64,000 bases of DNA from Chitinophagales bacterium (GTDB taxonomy: Bacteria > Bacteroidota > Bacteroidia > Chitinophagales > Chitinophagaceae), in assembly GCA_017303855.1 (NCBI GenBank), contig JAFLBL010000013.1, positions 1 through 64,000 on the forward strand. The letters run 5' to 3'. Positions 42,920 through 50,360 of the stretch are shown in pieces (within the stretch, counting starts at the first letter, position 1; every line of letters starts with the position of its first letter). Position numbers and translations under genes: made by a program. The notes below the pieces were generated by a model. It worked only from the letters and a program-made list of their open reading frames with translations, did not search any database and was not told the DNA's origin.

Positions 42920-43960
42920 ATGGTGAAAATCGGCGATATACAACTTCCTGAATTCCCGCTGCTTCTGGCTCCCATGGAGGATGTCAGTGACCCGCCATTC
43001 CGGGCCGTTTGTAAGGATAACGGTGCCGACCTGATGTACACGGAGTTCATTTCCTCTGAAGGACTGATCCGCGATGCCATTAAAAGCCGTAAAAAGCTGG
43101 ACATCTTTGAGTATGAACGCCCTGTTGGTATTCAAATTTTCGGAGGGGATGAGGAAAGCCTGGCAATGGCTGCTAAAATTGTGGAAGTAACGAGCCCCGA
43201 TCTGCTTGATATCAACTTTGGTTGTCCTGTAAAAAAAGTAGCCCTGAAGGGTGCAGGTGCCGGTGTATTGAAAGATATTGACCTGATGGTACGGCTGACT
43301 TCCGCTGTGGTTAAATCAACATCATTACCCGTAACAGTAAAAACAAGGCTGGGTTGGGATGATACTACCCGGAATATTGAAGAAGTGGCGGAACGGCTGC
43401 AGGATGTGGGGATTAAGGCACTCGCCATACATGGACGCACCCGTACCCAGATGTATAAGGGTGAAGCGGACTGGACCCTGATCGGTAAAGTGAAGAATAA
43501 TCCACGTATACAAATACCCATTATCGGAAATGGCGACATTGATTCCCCCGAAAAGGCATTGGACTATAAAAACCGGTATGGCGTAGACGGAATTATGATC
43601 GGCCGTGCCGCCATCGGTTATCCCTGGATCTTTAATGAAATCAAACATTTTGTAAAGACCGGAGAACACCTCCCGCCCCCCAGTATTGAAGCCCGTGTGG
43701 AAGTCTGCCGCAAACATCTCTATAAATCCGTGGAATGGAAAAACCCGGTCGTAGGTGTGAATGAAATGCGGAGACATTATGCCAATTACCTGAAGGGATT
43801 ACCCAATATTAAAGAGTACCGTGGCAAACTGGTTACGCTGAAAGAAGTAGCGGAAATTGATGAAGTGCTGAATGAAATTCTACGCGTCTATGCCGGATTT
43901 GAATTTGAAAAAGCGCCGATACAGCTGATCGATTATCATCAGAACTGCCCTGTTAATTAA
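42920..43960 (+). CDS. dusB: tRNA-dihydrouridine synthase (DusB type)
   Basis: This flavoenzyme reduces uridine to dihydrouridine in tRNA. It starts MVKIGDIQLPEFPLLLAPMEDVSD. The active Cys is in NFGCPVKKVALKGAGAG. The FMN-phosphate region is at GNGDIDSPEKAL and GVDGIMIGRAAIGYPW. It has 346 residues, normal. The stop codon is followed directly, with no spacer, by a heptamer array. Confidence 0.95.
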   Translation: MVKIGDIQLPEFPLLLAPMEDVSDPPFRAVCKDNGADLMYTEFISSEGLIRDAIKSRKKLDIFEYERPVGIQIFGGDEESLAMAAKIVEVTSPDLLDINFGCPVKKVALKGAGAGVLKDIDLMVRLTSAVVKSTSLPVTVKTRLGWDDTTRNIEEVAERLQDVGIKALAIHGRTRTQMYKGEADWTLIGKVKNNPRIQIPIIGNGDIDSPEKALDYKNRYGVDGIMIGRAAIGYPWIFNEIKHFVKTGEHLPPPSIEARVEVCRKHLYKSVEWKNPVVGVNEMRRHYANYLKGLPNIKEYRGKLVTLKEVAEIDEVLNEILRVYAGFEFEKAPIQLIDYHQNCPVN

Positions 43961-44030
43961 GTACGAAGTATGAAGTACGAGGTACGGTGCTACAATTGAA
44001 ATCGCGTTACTGGTACCAGGCACCAGGTAC
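43961..44030 (+). repeat. Compact heptamer-armed element between dusB and glutathione peroxidase 2
   Basis: The left arm at 43961-43988 has GTACGAA, GTATGAA, GTACGAG and GTACGGT, starting at the first base after the dusB stop. The core is 21 bp. The right arm at 44010-44030 has three inverted units (CTGGTAC, CAGGCAC, CAGGTAC) and ends 7 bp before the stop codon of the convergent gene. Confidence 0.82.
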
Positions 44031-44037
44031 AACTGCC

Positions 44038-44700
44038 TCAAGGCAGCAGGTCCATTGGTGATACGGACGGATCAAAATAACCCGTCAGCATTCCTTTTTC
44101 ATTTACCAGGTATTTGGAAAAATTCCAGACCGGAGCCTTGCTGTTCCATCCGTTTTGAGCGGGGTCGGTCAGCCATTGATAAACAGGATGCTGGCCGGCA
44201 CTTTTTATCACTATTGATTTTTTTGCCAACGGGAAACTGACACCATAATTCTTTTTACAGAACGCACCGATTTCCTCATCCGTTCCCTTCTCCTGTTCCT
44301 TGAAATCATTGGCGGGAAAGCCAATCACCAGCAGGCTGTCACCGGATTGCTCATACAACCGTTGCAGGTCTTCATACTGGTTTGTATAACCGCAATCACT
44401 GGCGGTATTTACCAGCAACACTTTCTTCCCCCGCAGCGTGGAAAAATCAAGCGTGTCACCGTTATTCAGGTCAAGTTTCAGGGAGTAAAAAGAAACAGGT
44501 GGTTCTTTCTCCGGATGCTGCAGCTTTTCCCTGTTCTTACCACTACGGTTGCTGAACCACATCAAAGCCGGGTATACAGCCCGCAGTATTTTTTGCCGAT
44601 AGGTCATATTTTTCATGTTACGGTTGATGATTTCCACATACGCGGCAAAAGCCGTGAGCAGTACTAAAAGAACAAGTAATAATCGTTTTAGTTTTTTCAT
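44038..44700 (-). CDS. Glutathione peroxidase family protein, membrane anchored
   Basis: This second GPx-type thiol peroxidase has an N-terminal hydrophobic helix (LLLVLLVLLTAFAAYVEI) and a 40-residue basic spacer before the catalytic domain. The peroxidatic Cys is in NTASDCGYTNQY, the Gln in GFPANDFKEQE, a second Cys in GAFCKKNYG and the Trp-Asn pair in VWNFSKYL. It has 220 residues. It begins 8 bp after the aldehyde dehydrogenase stop, so the pair may form an operon dealing with lipid peroxide and aldehyde products; that link is inference. Confidence 0.92.
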   Translation of the reverse strand: MKKLKRLLLVLLVLLTAFAAYVEIINRNMKNMTYRQKILRAVYPALMWFSNRSGKNREKLQHPEKEPPVSFYSLKLDLNNGDTLDFSTLRGKKVLLVNTASDCGYTNQYEDLQRLYEQSGDSLLVIGFPANDFKEQEKGTDEEIGAFCKKNYGVSFPLAKKSIVIKSAGQHPVYQWLTDPAQNGWNSKAPVWNFSKYLVNEKGMLTGYFDPSVSPMDLLP

Positions 44701-44708
44701 GGCGCCCT

Positions 44709-46082
44709 TTACCGGATAAAGAATTTAAGCAGCTTCAGTTTCCCTTTCAGGGGCGGATACTTCAGGGCCGGATCGAACCAGACCGGTGTTTTCATCACGG
44801 CTTTATAATGCGTAAACACATCAAAAGTGTGCCGGCCATGATAACCGCCAATCCCGCTCTGCCCCACCCCGCCAAACGGCAGATGGTGGTTGGTAAACTG
44901 AAGGGCGGTATTGTTGACACATCCGCTGCCAAACTGCACCTGCTCCAGCCAGTCCCTTTCATTTACCTTGCTGCCGGTAAAAATGTAAAAGGACAGCGGG
45001 TTAGGATTCCGCCGGATCAGTGCCAGGGCTTCTTCTCTGGCGGTAAATGTAAATACCGGTAGTACAGGACCGAATATTTCTTCCTGCATTACCGGTGCCT
45101 CAGGGTTTACTTCTTCCAGGATCGTTGGCGCAATAAACAGCCGCGTCCGGTCATGTTCACCACCTGTTACTATTTTTCCCTGCGACAAGTAGCTGACCAA
45201 CCGGTCAAAATTCCGTTCATTGATGATTTTATTATACCCGTAAGTCTCTGCCGGATTTTCCCCAAAGAAATCCAGGATATATTTTTTCATTAACCGCAGC
45301 AGTTCTTCTTTTACGGAAACATGTACAAGCAGGTAATCGGGTGATACACACATCTGTCCGGCATTGGAAAATTTCCCGAGTACAATCCGCCTGGCAGCTA
45401 CTTCGAGCCGCGCATCCGCTTCCACCACACAGGGGTCTTTACCGCCCAGTTCAAGCGTAACAGGAACCAGGTCTTTTGCCGCGAGTTGATAAATGGCTTT
45501 ACCTACCGGTATGCTTCCTGTATAGAACACATGATCAAACCTGAACTCTTTCATCATCCCCGGTATTACTACAGCTCCGTCTCCCTGTATCACGGTTGCC
45601 AGACCGGGCGGAAATGTTTCTGTAACCAGTTTTTCGACCAGGCGGGCAGTAGCGGGAGCATTTTCACTGGGTTTAATAACCACAGTATTGCCCGCTGCAA
45701 TGGCACCCACCACAGGTATAAGCAGCAGTTGCAGCGGAAAATTCCAGGGACCAATCACCAATACCACACCCAGCGGAGAGGGATATAAATAACTGGAAGA
45801 GGGCTGGTTCAGCAGATTAGTGCCGGCTTTCTTTCGTTTCATCCAGCCGGGAAGATGTTTGATCGCATAATTAAGCTCCTGTATCAGCAATCCATTCTCC
45901 GTAAACCAGGCCTCTTCCGGTACTTTTTTCAGATCCGCATGCAAGGCTTCATAGATCTGCTGCTCGTACCTGATGATGGTCTGTTTAAATGCCAGCAATT
46001 GCTGCATGCGAAAAGCAAGGGTCCGGGTAGCTCCACTGTCAAAAAAGGTCCGTTGCTCTTGCAGGCGGGATATATCTGTCAT
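44709..46082 (-). CDS. Aldehyde dehydrogenase (class 3-like, fatty aldehyde type)
   Basis: This NAD(P)-dependent aldehyde dehydrogenase has the general base Glu in TLELGGKDP and the nucleophile Cys in FSNAGQMCVSPDY. The N-terminus and short length (457 residues) match the class 3/AlkH-type group that oxidises medium and long aliphatic aldehydes. The C-terminus is basic and hydrophobic (GKLKLLKFFIR), which might aid membrane association. It is co-directional with glutathione peroxidase 2. Confidence 0.93.
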   Translation of the reverse strand: MTDISRLQEQRTFFDSGATRTLAFRMQQLLAFKQTIIRYEQQIYEALHADLKKVPEEAWFTENGLLIQELNYAIKHLPGWMKRKKAGTNLLNQPSSSYLYPSPLGVVLVIGPWNFPLQLLLIPVVGAIAAGNTVVIKPSENAPATARLVEKLVTETFPPGLATVIQGDGAVVIPGMMKEFRFDHVFYTGSIPVGKAIYQLAAKDLVPVTLELGGKDPCVVEADARLEVAARRIVLGKFSNAGQMCVSPDYLLVHVSVKEELLRLMKKYILDFFGENPAETYGYNKIINERNFDRLVSYLSQGKIVTGGEHDRTRLFIAPTILEEVNPEAPVMQEEIFGPVLPVFTFTAREEALALIRRNPNPLSFYIFTGSKVNERDWLEQVQFGSGCVNNTALQFTNHHLPFGGVGQSGIGGYHGRHTFDVFTHYKAVMKTPVWFDPALKYPPLKGKLKLLKFFIR

Positions 46083-46136
46083 TACCAGTAATTTTATCCC
46101 AATTTAGAGCAATTACTCAAACTTTATTTATTCCGG

Positions 46137-46574
46137 ATGACAGACGATTATTTTATGACGCAGGCACTAAAGGAAGCAAGGATGGCATTTGAAGAAGATG
46201 AAATCCCGATAGGCGCGGTTGTGGTGATGAACAATAAGATCATTGCCCGTGGCCGGAATATGACAGAGCGGCTGAATGACCCGACGGCTCATGCGGAAAT
46301 GATCGCGCTCACATCGGCTTTCAGCGCACTGGGGAGTAAGTACCTGCCTGAAGCCACCTTATATGTAACCGTTGAACCTTGTTCCATGTGTGCCGGTGCC
46401 GCTTACTGGAGTAAAGTGGGCCGTGTGGTATATGGAGCCGATGATGAAAAAAACGGGTACAAAAAGACAGCGGGCAGCAATCCGGCTTTTCATCCCAAAA
46501 CGGAACTGGTAACCGGCATACAAAAGGAAGCATGTGCGCAACTGATGAAGGATTTTTTCAGGGGAAAAAGGTGA
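46137..46574 (+). CDS. tadA: tRNA-specific adenosine deaminase / nucleoside deaminase
   Basis: A zinc-dependent deaminase with HAEMIAL (HAE) and PCSMCAGA (PCxxC) motifs. TadA makes inosine at the wobble position of tRNA-Arg. The start MTDDYFMTQALKEARMAFEEDEIPIGAVV is typical of TadA, and the C-terminus has the QLMKDFFRGKR helix. It has 145 residues. A guanine deaminase relative is less likely. Confidence 0.9.
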   Translation: MTDDYFMTQALKEARMAFEEDEIPIGAVVVMNNKIIARGRNMTERLNDPTAHAEMIALTSAFSALGSKYLPEATLYVTVEPCSMCAGAAYWSKVGRVVYGADDEKNGYKKTAGSNPAFHPKTELVTGIQKEACAQLMKDFFRGKR

Positions 46575-46656
46575 ATTGCGAAAAAGTCAGGCCGGGCGCA
46601 GTTTTCGAATTAAGAAACAAATCATATACACGGCCTCATATTAAACCCACAGGACT

Positions 46657-46664
46657 TAATTTTG
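46657..46664 (+). promoter_or_regulatory. TAnnTTTG promoter element of the superoxide dismutase gene
   Basis: A perfect TAATTTTG lies 44 bp before the ATG. No terminator was found between tadA and this site. Confidence 0.55.
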
Positions 46665-46708
46665 TTATCTGATCAATACACATTTTTTCATCATCAAAAA
46701 TCAATAAT

Positions 46709-47308
46709 ATGGCATTTACATTAGCACCTCTTCCTTATGCACACGATGCATTGGAACCGCATATTGACACGCTGACCATGCAGATCCATCATGGAAAACA
46801 TCACCAGGCCTATGTAGACAACCTGAACAAAGCCGTTGCCGGTACGCCGAATGAAGGTAAATCGCTGGAAGAACTGGTGGCCGTAGCCGGTACTATTTCT
46901 CCTGCTGTACGTAACAATGGAGGCGGGCACTGGAATCATACCTTCTTCTGGGAAAGCCTGGCCCCCAATGCCGGTGGTGCCCCTGCAGGCAAACTGGCTG
47001 AAGCCATCAATGAAGCGTTTGGTTCTTTTGACGAGTTCAAAGAAAAATTTGCCAATGCCGGTATGACCCGTTTTGGCAGTGGCTGGGCCTGGTTGCTGGT
47101 AAAAGACGGCAAACTCGAAATCAGTTCTACGCCCAACCAGGACAATCCCCTGATGGATGTAGCCGATGTAAAAGGCACCCCGATCCTGGGTGTGGATGTA
47201 TGGGAACATGCTTATTACCTGAAATACCAGAACCGCCGTGCAGATTACCTCGGTGCTTTCTGGAATGTGGTAAACTGGGCTAAAGTGGCTGAAAGATTTG
47301 GGAAGTAA
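46709..47308 (+). CDS. sodA: Superoxide dismutase, Fe/Mn type
   Basis: It dismutates superoxide in the cytoplasm. Metal ligands are seen in QIHHGKHHQAYVDNLN (His), GGGHWNHTFFWESL (His) and VDVWEHAYYLKYQNRRADYL (Asp and His). It has 199 residues, the normal size. Motifs alone do not separate Mn from Fe use. It has its own promoter. Confidence 0.96.
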   Translation: MAFTLAPLPYAHDALEPHIDTLTMQIHHGKHHQAYVDNLNKAVAGTPNEGKSLEELVAVAGTISPAVRNNGGGHWNHTFFWESLAPNAGGAPAGKLAEAINEAFGSFDEFKEKFANAGMTRFGSGWAWLLVKDGKLEISSTPNQDNPLMDVADVKGTPILGVDVWEHAYYLKYQNRRADYLGAFWNVVNWAKVAERFGK

Positions 47309-47315
47309 ATGCTAA

Positions 47316-47526
47316 GTACGAGGTACGAAGTATGAAGTACGGTTTGAAAGAAGAAAGTGTTTTTAAGGCTGGGAAATTTATTACCAGCACGATCAAAATA
47401 CATGTGTAAAACAAACCACCCGATCGTACTTCGTACTTCCAACTTCGTACTTTGTATTTCCCGTACTTCGTACTTCCAACCCCGTACTTTGTATTTAAGG
47501 TGCTTTGTATTTAAGGTGCTTTGTAT
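47316..47526 (+). repeat. Heptamer-armed inverted element (GTACGAA arms) between sodA and the NarL-type regulator
   Basis: The left arm at 47316-47343 has four units. The core is 79 bp. The right arm at 47423-47526 has about eleven inverted units (TTCGTAC, TTCCAAC, TTTGTAT) with some 9-bp units, and ends with a perfect 16-bp duplication (47495-47510 and 47511-47526) that touches the regulator's stop codon. Core bases 47344-47355 are the exact reverse complement of 50231-50242 in the 50169-50304 element. Confidence 0.9.
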
Positions 47527-48147
47527 TTAGCGTTGATTAAGCTTATTCACCGCTTCAATGCGGTTGTTGACGTGAAGCTTGGTATAAATATTCTTCAGGT
47601 GTTTGGTCACCGTATGGGCGCTCAGATTAATTTTAGCCGCCGCTTCCTTTATTACCAATCCGGTAGCCAGTAAGTGCAATATTTCATTTTCACGTGCAGT
47701 CAGTTCAGACAAGGTGGGCAGTTCCGTTTTTTCCTGGAAGGCGGAAATCACTTTACGGGCTATATAACGGCTCATGGGAGCGCCGCCACCATACAACTCT
47801 TTTAATGATTCGATAATTTCCACGGCCAGGGAGTCTTTCAGAATATAGCCGCTGGCGCCATTACGCAGTGCATTGAATACAATTTCATTGTCGTCGTAAA
47901 AGGAGCACACCATGCATTGAATGTCGGGGCGTTTCATTTTTAGCTGGCGGATCAGCTCCACGCCGGACATACCAGGCAGCTTGATATCCACAACAGCAAT
48001 GGCGGGAGGATTTTCGAGCATATGCGGCAGGGCGGTTTCACCGGACGGATAGCTCTGTAATACCCTGAATTCATCAGAAGCATTAATAAAATCTTCGAGC
48101 CCTTCCCGGTAATTTTTATCGTCCTCTATTATCGAAACCGTAATCAA
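47527..48147 (-). CDS. NarL/FixJ-type (LuxR family) response regulator
   Basis: The receiver domain carries the phospho-Asp in AVVDIKLPGMSG. The C-terminal LuxR-type helix-turn-helix reads LTARENEILHLLATG and then SAHTVTKHLKNIYTKL. It has 206 residues. No kinase is adjacent, so it is an orphan whose partner must be elsewhere. Its stop codon directly abuts a heptamer array. Confidence 0.94.
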   Translation of the reverse strand: MITVSIIEDDKNYREGLEDFINASDEFRVLQSYPSGETALPHMLENPPAIAVVDIKLPGMSGVELIRQLKMKRPDIQCMVCSFYDDNEIVFNALRNGASGYILKDSLAVEIIESLKELYGGGAPMSRYIARKVISAFQEKTELPTLSELTARENEILHLLATGLVIKEAAAKINLSAHTVTKHLKNIYTKLHVNNRIEAVNKLNQR

Positions 48148-48221
48148 AACACTCAGAATATGCTACAAGATACATATTATTCACGGCCTGTTCACTAATA
48201 AACCGTTAATGCCGTTGAAAC

Positions 48222-48467
48222 TCAGGGAACAGGGTCGTATCCACTACCGCCCCAGGGGTGGCAACGGCTGATCCGTTTCAGTGACAGCCAGAACCCTTTG
48301 AAGAAGCCGTGTTTCTTCAATGCTTCTGCCGCATAATGGGAGCAAGTGGGTGTATAGCGGCATTTGGGACCCAGCCAGGGAGAGATCACCCACTGATAGA
48401 TTTTTATCAGTAACAGGAATGGAAGACTGAGCAGCTTCCCGGCCACACGCAGTATTTCTTTACCCAT
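48222..48467 (-). CDS. yidD: Membrane protein insertion efficiency factor YidD
   Basis: A small (81-residue) basic amphipathic protein with the family core IYQWVISPWLGPKCRYTPTC, SHYAAEALKKHG and CHPWGGSGYDPVP. It aids YidC-dependent membrane insertion. It overlaps rnpA by 8 bp in the conserved rpmH-rnpA-yidD order. Confidence 0.95.
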   Translation of the reverse strand: MGKEILRVAGKLLSLPFLLLIKIYQWVISPWLGPKCRYTPTCSHYAAEALKKHGFFKGFWLSLKRISRCHPWGGSGYDPVP

Positions 48468-48843
48468 TCATCCGTTCATTTAATTTTTCAAGAATGATGC
48501 CTGTTGTACGGAATATTGGTTCGTATCGGGGTAACTCACGGTCTGTATACACGAAAAACACATCAAGCCCGGCGCCTTTGCCGGTTAATTTTTCCTGCAA
48601 CTGGTTTTTCTGCAATCGCCAGCACTCGCGGATAACCCGCTTTACCCGGTTACGATCCACCGCTTTTTTATACAGCTTTGTACTCACCGCCACCCCAAAC
48701 TTCAGCGTGGTGCCCTTGGTGGGCTGGTAAAACACCCGGATAGGACTGACTGTAAAGCGGTGCCCGCCACTGAATAATGCATCAATGGCTTTGCGGCTTT
48801 TTAACCGTTCTTTTTTTCCGAGTGTATGTTTGTTATGCAACAT
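48460..48843 (-). CDS. rnpA: Ribonuclease P protein component
   Basis: This is the protein subunit of RNase P, which matures tRNA 5' ends. The RNR motif is VDRNRVKRVIRECWR. I chose the Met at 48843 (MLHNKHTLGKKERL), which gives 127 residues and matches the family's N-terminal start. The AUG is directly preceded by a terminator-like hairpin and six U. Confidence 0.95.
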   Translation of the reverse strand: MLHNKHTLGKKERLKSRKAIDALFSGGHRFTVSPIRVFYQPTKGTTLKFGVAVSTKLYKKAVDRNRVKRVIRECWRLQKNQLQEKLTGKGAGLDVFFVYTDRELPRYEPIFRTTGIILEKLNERMNG

Positions 48844-48877
48844 AAAAAAGGGCTGTATCAATCAATTGATACAACCC
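48844..48877 (-). terminator. Terminator-like hairpin abutting the rnpA start codon
   Basis: On the minus strand an 11-bp stem (48877-48867 with 48860-48850, one GU pair) with a six-base loop is followed by exactly six T and then ATG. It lies between rpmH and rnpA and would end most rpmH transcripts, or act as an attenuator for rnpA. Confidence 0.8.
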
Positions 48878-48923
48878 TGTAAAATTATCGAAACCGCCGT
48901 TGAATCAACAGCTGATTAATTTT

Positions 48924-49079
48924 TTACTTCAGTTTACGCTCATCAGAAACGGTCAGCTTCTTACGGCCTTTGGCACGACGGCTGGCTAATACTTTACGGC
49001 CGTTAGCAGTTTCCATACGTTTACGGAATCCATGTACGGCTTTACGGCGCTTACGATGAGGTTGGAATGTACGTTTCAT
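48924..49079 (-). CDS. rpmH: 50S ribosomal protein L34
   Basis: A 51-residue basic protein, MKRTFQPHRKRRKAVHGFRK at the start and KLTVSDERKLK at the end, matching L34 along its length. It is translated from the minus strand with ATG at 49079 and TAA at 48924-48926. It begins the rpmH-rnpA-yidD cluster. dnaA, a frequent neighbour elsewhere, is absent. Confidence 0.97.
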   Translation of the reverse strand: MKRTFQPHRKRRKAVHGFRKRMETANGRKVLASRRAKGRKKLTVSDERKLK

Positions 49080-49209
49080 AATTATTTCGCTTTTTCACTT
49101 TTATTCTACGCTGTTGTTGCAGCAGAGAACTTTGAAATATGGACCGGGAGAACGGCCCTGGTTTCATTTCGACAGCGGGTCACCACACCTACTGTTCGTG
49201 AAAGGACGG

Positions 49210-49217
49210 CAAAGGTA
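49210..49217 (-). promoter_or_regulatory. TAnnTTTG promoter element of rpmH
   Basis: A perfect TACCTTTG on the minus strand lies 130 bp upstream of rpmH, so the mRNA would have a long leader of about 125 nt. I see nothing else in the 49080-49319 gap. Confidence 0.5.
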
Positions 49218-49319
49218 AGGTTTGAACAGCATAAGATAAAAGGCGGGGGCCAATAATTTAAAAAATCCACCGACCAACACCGGAATGACAAGGTAGAAAA
49301 TTATTTAAACATATAGTAA

Positions 49320-50159
49320 TCAATGCATTGTTGCATCCAGATCCACATGCTGCGAACTTACCGGACCGCCATAAAATACGGTGGCATGCTGGTCAAAATC
49401 AGTCGTGGAATCCGTGGTATAAAAGGCCCGGCGGCCCTCACGGCTACATTGGGCAGCTATTTCCGGGTGTCGTTGCAGGTAATCGGCCAGACTGGTGGCC
49501 ACTATTTCACCCTGTGATATAAGCTTTACTCCTACGGGCATGTATTCTTCAATGGTCTTTTTTAATAAAGGGTAATGCGTACAACCCAGGAGTAATACGT
49601 CTATTTCAGGACCTTTATCAAAAATCTGTTCCAGGTTCTTTTTTACAAAATAATCCGCGCCTTTATTATCCATTTCATTGTTTTCCACCAGTGGTACCCA
49701 CATCGGACAGGCTTCCTGGATCACCTGAAGCGCCGGAAAAAACTTACTGATCTCAATCGGGTAAGACCCGGAGGCCACAGTGCCGTTAGTAGCCAGCACG
49801 CCCACTACGCCGGTTTCAGAATATGTTCCGATAATTTCAGCGGTCGGCCGGATTACACCCAGTACACGTTTGCCAGGCGCCAGCCGGGGCAGGTCATTTT
49901 GCTGAATCGTACGCAGGGCTTTGGCTGATGCGGTATTACAGGCCAGAATTACCAGCGAACAGCCCTGGTCAAAAAACCATTTTACCGCCTGCAGGGTATA
50001 CTGGTACACGGTTTCAAAGGACCGGTTACCGTAGGGAGAACGGGCACTATCACCCAAATACAGGTAATCATATCCGGGCAGGGCCTCTGTTATTTCCCGC
50101 AATACTGTAAGTCCTCCGTAGCCGGAATCAAAAACACCTATGGGGTTGCGGGATGACAT
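49320..50159 (-). CDS. murI: Glutamate racemase
   Basis: It makes D-glutamate for peptidoglycan. The two catalytic Cys are in ILACNTASAKAL and LLGCTHYPLL. The start motif IGVFDSGYGGLTVLREI is intact. I chose the ATG at 50159 (MSSRNPIGVF); the longer open frame upstream is made of translated heptamer repeats. It has 279 residues, normal. Confidence 0.95.
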   Translation of the reverse strand: MSSRNPIGVFDSGYGGLTVLREITEALPGYDYLYLGDSARSPYGNRSFETVYQYTLQAVKWFFDQGCSLVILACNTASAKALRTIQQNDLPRLAPGKRVLGVIRPTAEIIGTYSETGVVGVLATNGTVASGSYPIEISKFFPALQVIQEACPMWVPLVENNEMDNKGADYFVKKNLEQIFDKGPEIDVLLLGCTHYPLLKKTIEEYMPVGVKLISQGEIVATSLADYLQRHPEIAAQCSREGRRAFYTTDSTTDFDQHATVFYGGPVSSQHVDLDATMH

Positions 50160-50168
50160 AAAACAAAA

Positions 50169-50304
50169 GTACGGAATACAAAGTACGAAGTACGAGGTAT
50201 GAAATACGAAGTACGAGGTGTGAAGTATGATTCTTCTTTCAACGCTGAAACGCAGAAAATAACCTTTATTCACCATCACTTTCCTAGCACCCGGCACCTC
50301 GCAC
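50169..50304 (+). repeat. Heptamer-armed inverted element (GTACGAA arms) upstream of murI
   Basis: The left arm at 50169-50231 has nine clean 7-bp units (GTACGGA, ATACAAA, GTACGAA, GTACGAG, GTATGAA and so on). The right arm at 50284-50304 has three inverted units (CTAGCAC, CCGGCAC, CTCGCAC). The 52-bp core starts with TTCTTCTTTCAA, shared in inverse with the 47316-47526 element. It lies 9 bp upstream of the murI ATG. Confidence 0.9.
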
Positions 50305-50309
50305 CTGAA

Positions 50310-50338
50310 TAAAAAAAGCCGCCCCTTCCGGAGCAGCT
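50310..50338 (-). terminator. Terminator of the bamA-ompH-ompH transcription unit
   Basis: On the minus strand a 9-bp stem with a GGAA loop is followed by seven T. It lies 22 bp after the stop of the last ompH gene. Confidence 0.85.
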
Positions 50339-50360
50339 TTTCTATTCAGTTACGGGCTGA

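Noticed and set aside
42838..43104. Long N-terminal extension of the CPBP protease
   Set aside because: It runs antisense through dusB. The membrane protein starts naturally at 42837.
50160..50297. N-terminal extension of murI rich in HTSYF repeats
   Set aside because: It is the translation of the heptamer array. Glutamate racemases start at the MSSRNPIGVFDSG position.
10423..50304. CRISPR array as explanation for the repeats
   Set aside because: Units are 7 bp without spacers, arrays are inverted around a core, and no cas genes are present.
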